NCBI GenBank assembly: GCA_003525525.1
Contig: DQED01000426.1
Location: 1-6,734 of the forward strand
Source of the DNA: Desulfovibrio sp.
GTDB taxonomy: Bacteria; Desulfobacterota; Desulfovibrionia; Desulfovibrionales; Desulfovibrionaceae
Length of the DNA stretch: 6,734 nucleotides
Reading direction: 5' to 3'
Each line of letters begins with the position of its first letter. Position 1 is the first letter of the stretch. Below are positions 1 to 5,675 of the stretch, in pieces. Both the position numbers and the translations under genes were made by a program. The notes under the pieces were generated by a model, which did not search any database, was not told where the DNA came from, and saw only the letters and a list, made by a program, of their open reading frames with translations.

Positions 1-1860
1 CGTTGCGGCAGGTGTTGCGGCGTGCGCCCCGGCCTCCGGTTCGGCCTCGGGGAGGCGCAAGGGCAGGGAGACGTAGAACGTCGTCCCCGCGCCCGGGGAA
101 TTGTCGATGGCGATTTCGCCGTGCATGAGCTGGGCGAGCTTGTGCACGATGGAAAGGCCGAGCCCCGCGCCCTGGAAGCGGCGGGTGAACGAGTTCTCGA
201 CCTGGGAAAAGGGGGCGAAGATCTCCGCGATTTCCGCGTCGGAAAGGCCGATGCCCGTGTCGCTGACGCGAAAAAGTGCCCGGAAATCCCGCTCGTTGTT
301 GCGGTAGGCGAGGGAGACCTCGACGGCCACGCCGCCGGTTTCCGTGAACTTGATGGCGTTGCCGACGAGGTTGACCAGGATCTGGAGGATGCGGGCCTCG
401 TCGCCGAGGCATTTTTCCGGCAGGGCGGGGTCGATGGCGAAGGTCAGGGCAAGGCGCTTCTCCGCGGCCTTGGGGTCGAAGAGTTCGAGAATGGCCGTGC
501 GCAGGTCCGCGACGGCGAACACCCCTTCCATGATGCGCATCTTGCCCGCTTCCACCCTGGAGATGTCGAGGATGTCCGAAAGCAGGCGCGTGAGGCGATT
601 GGTCGATTTGACGGTCGCGGCGACGTATTCCTCCTGTTCCGGCGTCAGCGGCGTGGTTTCGAGCAGGCGCAGCATGCCGAGCATGCCGGAAAGCGGCGTG
701 CGTATCTCGTGGCTCATGTTGGCCAGGAACGCGGATTTGGACCGGCTGGCCGCCTCGGCCTGGCTTTTGGCCTCGCGCAGGCTGTGCTCGGCCTCCAGGC
801 GTTCGGTGATGTCCGAGTAGACGCCGAGCACGCCGCTGACCCGGCCGGAAACATCCTTCATGGGCAGTTTCGCCGTTTCGAGCCATATCTGTTCGCCATC
901 GGGCCTGCGCAGCTGTTCCACGATGCGCGTCTTGGGCCGCCCGGAGGCCATGACCGCCTGGTCGTCGGCCACGAATCCCGCCGTCTGCTCCGCCGTCCAG
1001 GGCAGGTCGCGGTCGGTCTTGCCGACGATGTCTTCCGGGGAGGCGACGCCGGCATCCCGGGCGAAGGCGGCGTTGCAGCCTCGGTAGACGGACGCCGCGT
1101 CCTTCCAGAAGATGGCTTGGGGAACGGCGTCGAGGATTTCCTGCAACAGCCGCTTGTTGCCGCCGAGGTCCGCGTAGGCGCTTTTGAGCGCAAGCAGCAT
1201 GCGGTTGACGGATTCGACGATGTTGTCGATCTCGTCGTCGTAGCGCGCCGCTCTCTCGACGCGCAGGGGCGGGGCGTCCGTGCCCGGCGCGACGGCGCGG
1301 AAGTACTGGTCGATGGCGGCAAGCGGCGTTGCGATCATGTGCTTGAAGAAACGGAAGGTCACGAAGGAAACGAGCGCCACGATGGCGACGGAGGCGGCGA
1401 AGTTGCCAAACGCCCTGACGGCCGCGTCCGCAAGGAGAAACGATGTGTCCGCCTGCACGACGAGGCTTCCCAGGCGTTGCTCGCCCATGGGCCCGGCATG
1501 GGTGATGGGAATTTCCGTCGTGACGGTGTTGCCTTCCTTTTTCGTGCCCGCCTCGAGGGCGGGTTGTCCGTCCGTATACACGGCGGCGTAGGTGATCCGG
1601 CGGTAGTGGAGGATACCGTCGAGCTGGGCGGCGAGCGTCTCGTTGTTGAAGTCCCACAGGGATTCGCTGATGCCCGGCACCTGCGTCGTTCGGATCAGGT
1701 CGAGGGTCCGCCGGGCGGCATCGAGTTCGTCCCGATAGGAGAGCGCGGCCTGCATGGCGGCCAGGGCCAGGGCCAGCGACAGGCTGAGGAGCACGACCTG
1801 CCGCAACAGCCGGCGGCTGATGCTGTTGGTCCTGGGAGGGGTCGGCGGGGGTGTGTCCAT
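1..1860 (-). CDS. Membrane sensor histidine kinase (HAMP-like, PAS, HisKA, HATPase), 3' end cut by window edge
   Basis: This is a two-component sensor kinase of the inner membrane. It should autophosphorylate on a histidine and pass the phosphate to a receiver domain. The visible 620 residues show transmembrane segment 1 at about 20-40, a periplasmic region at about 41-150, transmembrane segment 2 at about 151-171 and a HAMP-like linker at about 172-228. A PAS domain follows at about 236-350, ending in the typical YSDITER stretch. The HisKA H-box is [10 protein letters not shown] with phosphoacceptor His384. The HATPase domain spans about 484-602, with N-box [13 protein letters not shown]1 box DTGIGLS and G2 box GAGLGLS. 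After it comes an Ala/Pro/Glu-rich stretch like a linker to a receiver domain, so a hybrid kinase is plausible, but the frame runs off the left edge. The ATG at 1860 gives an intact first membrane segment but has no Shine-Dalgarno. It lies 15 bases after the TAA of the upstream binding-protein gene, which suggests translational coupling. The ligand is unknown. Confidence 0.92.
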   Translation of the reverse strand, partial: MDTPPPTPPRTNSISRRLLRQVVLLSLSLALALAAMQAALSYRDELDAARRTLDLIRTTQVPGISESLWDFNNETLAAQLDGILHYRRITYAAVYTDGQPALEAGTKKEGNTVTTEIPITHAGPMGEQRLGSLVVQADTSFLLADAAVRAFGNFAASVAIVALVSFVTFRFFKHMIATPLAAIDQYFRAVAPGTDAPPLRVERAARYDDEIDNIVESVNRMLLALKSAYADLGGNKRLLQEILDAVPQAIFWKDAASVYRGCNAAFARDAGVASPEDIVGKTDRDLPWTAEQTAGFVADDQAVMASGRPKTRIVEQLRRPDGEQIWLETAKLPMKDVSGRVSGVLGVYSDITERLEAEHSLREAKSQAEAASRSKSAFLANMSHEIRTPLSGMLGMLRLLETTPLTPEQEEYVAATVKSTNRLTRLLSDILDISRVEAGKMRIMEGVFAVADLRTAILELFDPKAAEKRLALTFAIDPALPEKCLGDEARILQILVNLVGNAIKFTETGGVAVEVSLAYRNNERDFRALFRVSDTGIGLSDAEIAEIFAPFSQVENSFTRRFQGAGLGLSIVHKLAQLMHGEIAIDNSPGAGTTFYVSLPLRLPEAEPEAGAHAATPAAT

Positions 1861-1875
1861 GGCGCGCGTCGCGGG

Positions 1876-2697
1876 TTATTCGTGGTCGCAAGGGTGGTGT
1901 TCCGCGTACTTCCGCGAATACCTGCGCAGGAGCTGCTCCGGGACACCTTGGGCGTCGAGCTCCTCGAGCCTGGCGCTCAGCCGGTCGAGCAACGGCAGGC
2001 ACGGGGAACGCTGGCTGAAGCCGAAATGGATGTCCTGCTCGGAAATGGGGGGCGACAGGGCGACGACGGAATGCGCGGGGCGGTGCGTGGCCTGGTAGGC
2101 CTGGCCGGCGTAGAGGCTGGTGATGAAGTAGTCGATCCTGCCGGAATCGAGCTTGCGGAAATTCTCCTCCATGCTCGGCGCTTCTTCGACGTGCAGATGC
2201 TCGCGCAGATAGGCGTCGAACCCGCCGCCGAAGGTGTCGCCGAGGCTCACGCCGCCGACCTTGTCCTTGAGGTCGTCCCATTTCTCGTAGGGAAAGCGCC
2301 GGTCATCCCGGACGAACGCCACGATGGGATTGGGAAAGGCGCGATGGCTGGTGAAGCGCAGGTATTGCGACCGCTCCGGCGTGATGCGCAGGCTCGCCAG
2401 CAGGTCGATCCTGCCTTCGCCGGCGAGAAGCATGGCCCGTTTCCAGGGCAGGACCACGGGCTTCAGGCGCACGCCCTCGGGCGCGGCCATTTCGAGCAGC
2501 TCGATGGTGGCCCCGTCGTAGGCCGCGTCGCCGACGGACCAGTCGTAGGGCGGATAATGCGGGTTGGTCGCGTAGACGATCTCCTGGCACGCCGGGACGG
2601 CGGAATCCGGCGGCGACGCTCCGGCGGCGCGCTGCGCCGCGGTATGGAAAATACCGAGCAGCAGGCCGCAAAGCATCTGGAGAGCGATGTTTCTCAT
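1876..2697 (-). CDS. Periplasmic solute-binding protein, family 3 (SBP_bac_3)
   Basis: This 273-residue exported protein belongs to the family 3 (amino-acid type) solute-binding proteins. Residues 1-27 form a signal peptide: a short basic start (MRN), a hydrophobic core IALQMLCGLLLGIF and an Ala-rich cleavage region near AAQRAAGA. There is no lipobox. The mature part has the family hallmarks: an early strand with a YPPYDW motif (about 48-53), a stretch with PWKRAMLLAGEGRIDLL then TPER (about 84-109), and a second lobe with GVSLGDTFGGGF and RIDYFITSLYAG (about 149-197). The ATG at 2697 was chosen because it places the signal peptide at the N-terminus. The frame stays open to a TTG at 2799, but the added residues would precede the signal. 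No good Shine-Dalgarno is visible. No ABC permease or ATPase gene is adjacent. The next gene is a sensor kinase in the same frame, 15 bases away, so a ligand-sensing role with that kinase is more likely than transport. The ligand cannot be told from sequence. Confidence 0.88.
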   Translation of the reverse strand: MRNIALQMLCGLLLGIFHTAAQRAAGASPPDSAVPACQEIVYATNPHYPPYDWSVGDAAYDGATIELLEMAAPEGVRLKPVVLPWKRAMLLAGEGRIDLLASLRITPERSQYLRFTSHRAFPNPIVAFVRDDRRFPYEKWDDLKDKVGGVSLGDTFGGGFDAYLREHLHVEEAPSMEENFRKLDSGRIDYFITSLYAGQAYQATHRPAHSVVALSPPISEQDIHFGFSQRSPCLPLLDRLSARLEELDAQGVPEQLLRRYSRKYAEHHPCDHE

Positions 2698-2704
2698 GAT
2701 GCAA

Positions 2705-2716
2705 CATGCTAGCATG
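2705..2716. repeat. 12-bp perfect palindrome before the binding-protein start
   Basis: CATGCTAGCATG reads the same on both strands and ends 7 bases before the chosen ATG of the solute-binding protein gene, where a ribosome binding site would be expected. It contains CTAG, which is often rare in bacterial genomes. It could be an operator or a small hairpin affecting initiation, or it could be chance. Confidence 0.3.
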
Positions 2717-2813
2717 GAACGCCAGATGGCTGCCAGCATTTCGTATGGGGGACGAGGAAATTCGAATGGATACGCGTGGAGATTGGTGGGGGACGCCAAA
2801 TGGCTGTTTTCAT

Positions 2814-2845
2814 GGCGTCCGGGACCGTGCGCGGCCCCGGACGCC
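2814..2845 (-). terminator. Hairpin after the alcohol dehydrogenase gene, weak terminator candidate
   Basis: Arms GGCGTCCGGG (2814-2823) and CCCGGACGCC (2836-2845) form a perfect 10-bp GC-rich stem around a 12-base loop. It starts 8 bases past the stop codon of the alcohol dehydrogenase. The sequence following the stem on the minus strand is ATGAAAACAG, with no run of T, so this is not a standard intrinsic terminator. It may instead protect the 3' end of the transcript or slow the polymerase. The rest of the gap (2698-2813) shows no convincing promoter. Confidence 0.5.
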
Positions 2846-2853
2846 TGGAGCGT

Positions 2854-4053
2854 TTACAGGGAGTTGCGGAAGATGCGTGCAACGAGTTCTTCGCTGACCG
2901 GTACGGGGGCCAGGGGAAAGAGCATCTTGGACAGCGACGAGGCCATGGCTGTTTTGGTCAGCGCCGGGATGTCGGCCTCGCTGTAGTAGGCGGCCATGGA
3001 AGTGGCCTGTCCGACGCCATGGCACCATTGGCGCAGCTTCTGTGCGACATGTTCCGCCTCGCCGGGGACGCCCTTGAGTCCGGGTATGATGGGCGCGAAC
3101 AAATCGGCCAGGACTTCCGGCACGGCCGGATAGATTTCCTGGACCATGGCCGGCATGAGGATGCCCAGGCCGTCGCCGTGGGTGACGGCGGCATTGAGGG
3201 TGCTCATGGCGTGCTCCATGGCGTGGGTGATGTGGAGCAGCCCCAGGTCGAAACTGATGCCGGCGATGGCCGAGGCGTACATGAGCCAGTAGCGGGCGGT
3301 GAGGTTGCCTGGCTCCACGATGGCCGTGGGCAGGTAGGTGGCGACGAGGCGGATGGCGTCGCGGGCCAGGCCGATGGAGTAGGGCGTGGTGGTGATGGTG
3401 GTGGCGGCCTCCAGGGCGTGGTTGACGGCGTCGATGGAGGTGGAGATCGTTTGTTTGGTCGGCATGGTCGCCGTCAGCGCCGGGTCCTCGATGGTGAAGG
3501 TGGCGTAGATGTGCGGCGAGTTGATGGCCGGCTTGTCCTCGCCGTCGGACTGGGCCACGGCGAAGGCGTCGCATTCCGAGCCCGTGCCGTGGGAGGTGTT
3601 GATGAGCACGAGCGGCAGCGCGCCGGTGATGGGCTCGCCCTTCTCGTAGAAGTCCACGGATTTCTTGCCGGGATGTCTCATGAGCACGGCGGCGGTCTTG
3701 GCGGTGTCCATGGCGCTGCCGCCGCCGATGGCGAGGATGGCCCCCGCGCCGCAGTCCAGGCCTATGGCCGCGGCTTCCTCGCAGTTGGCGTAGGTGGGGT
3801 TGGGGCGGACCTTGTCGTAGTGTTTCCAGGCGACGTGGGCGTCGAGCGCCGGCTTGACGGTCTTCCAGGCGCCGCTTGCCGTGTAGGCGACGGCATCGGT
3901 GACCACGAGCACTTTGTCCGTGCCCTTGGCGGCGAGTCCGGCCAGGATGTCGCCGACCTTGGCCACGGCCCCCACGCCGAAGTAGGTGGTGGGGCGGGTG
4001 GGTTGCAGGACGAACACCTTGCGGATGTCGATCTTCTTTTCCCAGTCAGCCAT
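2854..4053 (-). CDS. Iron-dependent (group III) alcohol dehydrogenase
   Basis: This 399-residue cytoplasmic enzyme belongs to the iron-containing alcohol dehydrogenase family, which interconverts primary alcohols and aldehydes with NAD(P)H. The N-terminal nucleotide-binding domain carries the GGGSAMDTAK signature at 110-119 (GGGSxxDxxK), followed by the conserved NTSHGTGSE stretch at 152-160. The helical C-terminal domain holds the metal site: Asp208 and His212 (DAVNH), His277 in the HITHAMEH stretch, and His292 in THGDG. Spacing between the last two ligands is one residue longer than in FucO-type enzymes, from my own alignment by eye. The length is normal and nothing is broken. The ATG at 4053 is preceded by a strong AAGGAGG (4060-4066) with a 6-base spacer, so an in-frame upstream ATG at 4083 is rejected. 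Closely similar enzymes occur in Desulfovibrio, where they are linked to ethanol metabolism. The true substrate here is an inference. The gene stands apart from both neighbours and is probably its own transcription unit. Confidence 0.94.
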   Translation of the reverse strand: MADWEKKIDIRKVFVLQPTRPTTYFGVGAVAKVGDILAGLAAKGTDKVLVVTDAVAYTASGAWKTVKPALDAHVAWKHYDKVRPNPTYANCEEAAAIGLDCGAGAILAIGGGSAMDTAKTAAVLMRHPGKKSVDFYEKGEPITGALPLVLINTSHGTGSECDAFAVAQSDGEDKPAINSPHIYATFTIEDPALTATMPTKQTISTSIDAVNHALEAATTITTTPYSIGLARDAIRLVATYLPTAIVEPGNLTARYWLMYASAIAGISFDLGLLHITHAMEHAMSTLNAAVTHGDGLGILMPAMVQEIYPAVPEVLADLFAPIIPGLKGVPGEAEHVAQKLRQWCHGVGQATSMAAYYSEADIPALTKTAMASSLSKMLFPLAPVPVSEELVARIFRNSL

Positions 4054-4059
4054 GCCGGT

Positions 4060-4066
4060 CCTCCTT
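4060..4066 (-). promoter_or_regulatory. Strong ribosome binding site of the alcohol dehydrogenase
   Basis: AAGGAGG on the minus strand, a near-full match to the anti-Shine-Dalgarno, sits 6 bases before the ATG at 4053. It decides the start codon and predicts strong translation, unlike the two sensor genes downstream, which lack a recognisable site. Confidence 0.85.
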
Positions 4067-4115
4067 GTGGATCGGTGTTGCATAATGCGGCTGCGCGAGC
4101 GACCTCCTGTTCCGG

Positions 4116-4164
4116 ACGACGCGAAGCCGCGTCATCATACCCGCCTCGTTGCGGTATGAATCAT
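4116..4164 (-). promoter_or_regulatory. Possible promoter/operator region of the alcohol dehydrogenase
   Basis: Two structures lie here, 60-110 bases before the dehydrogenase start. One is a perfect 6-bp hairpin, GACGCG (4118-4123) with CGCGTC (4128-4133) and a 4-base loop. The other is an inverted repeat, CATAC (4136-4140) with GTATG (4154-4158), whose outer flanks (ATC and AATCAT) extend the symmetry imperfectly. On the minus strand TATGAT (4134-4139) resembles a -10 box and would put the start of transcription in or next to the hairpin. No good -35 hexamer is found 16-18 bases upstream, so the promoter assignment is tentative. No sigma-54 GG/GC element was found in this gap. Confidence 0.3.
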
Positions 4165-4203
4165 GAGTTTGGGAAAGGGTAGCATGGGGCAGCGGGTTTG
4201 CAA

Positions 4204-4231
4204 GGGACAATTTGTCCCCGGGCCGTTGTCC
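4204..4231. repeat. Palindrome GGGACAA-T-TTGTCCC with a third TTGTCC copy
   Basis: The 15-base palindrome at 4204-4218 has 7-bp arms around one central base, and TTGTCC recurs at 4226-4231 in direct orientation, 14 bases from the copy at 4212. It lies just past the stop codon (4245-4247) of the kinase/phosphatase gene and about 150 bases before the alcohol dehydrogenase start. The arms allow two alternative pairings on RNA, and no T-tract follows, so it looks more like a protein-binding site than a terminator. I cannot match it to a known regulator motif. Confidence 0.4.
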
Positions 4232-4244
4232 GTCGCGCCGCGGT

Positions 4245-5462
4245 TCAGTACTTGCGCAGCTCGAAGAGCTTTTTCGTCTGCGTCGAGACGATGTGGAAGT
4301 ACTTGTCCTGGGGGATGAAGATGTAGGGCACGTCCTCGGCGCGGCGGAAGAGGAAATCCGAGAGGATCATGCGGTTGACCGCCTGGTGGCCGATGATCAT
4401 GATGTGCTCGGAATTGCCGCTTAAGTAGATCGCCTTCTTGATGCCCCGGTAGACCCGGCCGGCCATGGTCGCGTAGCCTTCGCCGCCGGGATAGACGAAG
4501 TTGTACTTGTTGCGGGCGCGCGCCGCGAAAAGATCCGGCATGTCGCGCTCGATCTCCGCATAGGACATGCCCTCGCAGGCGCCCACGGCGATCTCGTCGA
4601 ATTCCGGGAAGGCGTGGTGGATGGTCGTGCCCTTGCGCGTCTCCAGGAGCGGCTCGGCCATTTCCAGGGTGCGCGTGAGGGTGCTCGTGAAGATGTAGGG
4701 CAGCGGCGTGCCGATGAAATGGCGCGACAGCGCCCAGGCCTGCCTGCGCCCCTTCTCCGTGAGGCTCGCGTTGCCGCCCACACGGTCCTTGACGTTGTAT
4801 TCGCTCTCGGCGTGGCGCACGAGAAAGAGGTTCTTGATCCAGTCGGACATGAGCAGGTCGCGGATGCGGCCGTAGTAGGGGACGTCGCCGGAGACGTGCT
4901 CGGCGAGGATGCGGTTGTTGAGCGTATCCAGGCGCACGAGGTCGCGCACTTCGTGCGGCGGCTCGTAGATGTGGCGGTAGTAGCCGATGCGGGTGACGAA
5001 GCTGGCCTTGGCCTCGGCTTCGCTCAGGTCGGCGAATTCCGGCAGCCGGGTCTTGCGCGCCACGGACAGGGCGAGGAGTTCCGGGTCGTCGTTGATGCAC
5101 TCGACGAAGAGCACCGGGTGGTTGGGGAGCTGCTCGCGCAGGGTCTCGCGGCGCTTGCGCGAGACGTTGGTCGCATCCAGGATGGCGATGTCGCCGTCCG
5201 CGGAAAGGAAGGCCTTGGCCTCGGCGAAGTTGACGGCGGCGATGCGTTCGCGAAGCGCCACCGCCTGGGCGTTGGACGGGTCGTAGAAGCCGGGGTGGGA
5301 GGTGTTGCCGGGGATCATGCGCCGGCGCACGTCCCCGTTGTTGAAGATGCCGACCTTGATGTCGTCTTTTTCCAGGTTTTCCTTGATCTTGGCGGCGATG
5401 GTGGACTTGCCCATGGCCGGCAAACCCACCATGGCGATGTAGAGCTTGCGCGGCCGGGCCAT
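4245..5462 (-). CDS. Bifunctional kinase/histidine phosphatase, PFK-2/FBPase-2 type
   Basis: This 405-residue cytoplasmic protein has the two-domain order of eukaryotic 6-phosphofructo-2-kinase/fructose-2,6-bisphosphatase, which makes and degrades fructose 2,6-bisphosphate. The N-terminal kinase has a P-loop GLPAMGKS (13-20), Arg46/Arg47 in GDVRRR, the LDATNVSRKRR motif (Asp96), Lys137, and Arg158 and Tyr162 in RIGYY. These align by eye with the ATP and fructose-6-phosphate residues of the mammalian enzyme. The C-terminal histidine phosphatase has LVRHAES (catalytic His217; Ala replaces the usual Gly of RHG), Arg264, the acid Glu290 in FDEIAVGACEGM, and the second histidine His359 in IGHQAVNR. 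It lacks the extra N- and C-terminal regulatory tails of animal isoforms. The ATG at 5462 follows AGGA (5470-5473) with a 7-base spacer. The frame continues up to 5621, but that extension would run through a hairpin. Function as a true fructose 2,6-bisphosphate enzyme is inferred. Automated annotation often calls such proteins only a bifunctional nucleotide kinase/histidine phosphatase. Confidence 0.9.
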   Translation of the reverse strand: MARPRKLYIAMVGLPAMGKSTIAAKIKENLEKDDIKVGIFNNGDVRRRMIPGNTSHPGFYDPSNAQAVALRERIAAVNFAEAKAFLSADGDIAILDATNVSRKRRETLREQLPNHPVLFVECINDDPELLALSVARKTRLPEFADLSEAEAKASFVTRIGYYRHIYEPPHEVRDLVRLDTLNNRILAEHVSGDVPYYGRIRDLLMSDWIKNLFLVRHAESEYNVKDRVGGNASLTEKGRRQAWALSRHFIGTPLPYIFTSTLTRTLEMAEPLLETRKGTTIHHAFPEFDEIAVGACEGMSYAEIERDMPDLFAARARNKYNFVYPGGEGYATMAGRVYRGIKKAIYLSGNSEHIMIIGHQAVNRMILSDFLFRRAEDVPYIFIPQDKYFHIVSTQTKKLFELRKY

Positions 5463-5469
5463 GCGAATA

Positions 5470-5473
5470 TCCT
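5470..5473 (-). promoter_or_regulatory. Ribosome binding site deciding the kinase/phosphatase start
   Basis: AGGA on the minus strand lies 7 bases before the ATG at 5462. It supports this start over the in-frame ATG 159 bases further upstream (5621), which precedes the hairpin. No convincing -35/-10 pair was found between the hairpin and this site, although the gene must be transcribed from here if the hairpin terminates. Confidence 0.6.
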
Positions 5474-5538
5474 GTCCTTGGCGAGAGGTTGCTGCGGCTA
5501 TCGGTTCTACTACTGGCGCATTGTTACTGTTTCCACGA

Positions 5539-5608
5539 AAAATGGCGACGTCTTTTTCATGGGAGGCGGCGTGAGCTTCGCTTCCCATGGAAAAGACGTC
5601 GCCATTTT
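5539..5608. terminator. 31-bp hairpin with A- and T-tracts, likely bidirectional terminator
   Basis: Bases 5539-5569 pair with 5578-5608 around an 8-base loop (5570-5577). Of 31 pairs, 28 are Watson-Crick, and the other three (5557/5590, 5565/5582, 5569/5578) are G-U wobbles if read as plus-strand RNA or A-C mismatches if read as minus-strand RNA. The stem base is A-rich on one side and T-rich on the other. Minus-strand RNA ends the stem in a run of five U (5542-5538) and plus-strand RNA in four U (5605-5608), as in bidirectional intrinsic terminators. It lies 67 bases past the stop of the U32-type gene and 76 bases before the kinase/phosphatase start, so it should insulate the two. The stem is unusually long for a terminator, so a decayed miniature inverted-repeat element is an alternative, though no clear target duplication flanks it. 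Confidence 0.65.
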
Positions 5609-5624
5609 CAACAAAACGCATGAA

Positions 5625-5643
5625 CCGAAGCGGTTGCCTTCGG
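5625..5643 (-). repeat. Small hairpin directly after the U32-type gene
   Basis: CCGAAG (5625-5630) and CTTCGG (5638-5643) form a perfect 6-bp stem with a 7-base loop, 32 bases past the stop codon at 5676-5678. On the minus strand it is followed by TTCATGCGTTTTGTTG, a weak T-rich stretch. It may act together with the larger hairpin further on as a double terminator. An overlapping alternative stem, AACCG (5623-5627) with CGGTT (5631-5635), also exists. Confidence 0.35.
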
Positions 5644-5675
5644 AGAAGGCCGGTCCGTTCCTGGAGGGTGCGGCG

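Noticed and set aside
22..2712. 896-codon open frame on the plus strand
   Set aside because: It is codon-aligned antisense to the kinase and binding-protein genes, which share one frame. It stays open because the sense genes avoid TTA, CTA and TCA in-frame at high GC, while the minus strand encodes recognisable domains.
3391..3420. GGT/GTG-rich run that looks like a small tandem repeat
   Set aside because: It codes for a Thr-rich stretch (ATTITTTP) within the alcohol dehydrogenase and reflects codon use, not a repeat array.
4054..4083. Ten-codon N-terminal extension of the alcohol dehydrogenase
   Set aside because: The strong AAGGAGG lies inside the extension, 6 bases before the ATG at 4053, which fixes the start downstream.
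2776..4182. 468-codon open frame on the plus strand
   Set aside because: Exact antisense of the alcohol dehydrogenase. Its translation is Gly/Asp/Val-rich with no domain, while the minus strand has full family motifs.
4135..5100. 321-codon minus-strand frame overlapping the kinase/phosphatase
   Set aside because: Frame-shifted shadow rich in Arg, Pro and His. The overlapping frame contains the P-loop and phosphatase motifs.
5463..5621. 53-codon N-terminal extension of the kinase/phosphatase to the ATG at 5621
   Set aside because: The extension is encoded by the 31-bp hairpin, has no family counterpart before the P-loop strand, and the ATG at 5462 has its own ribosome binding site.
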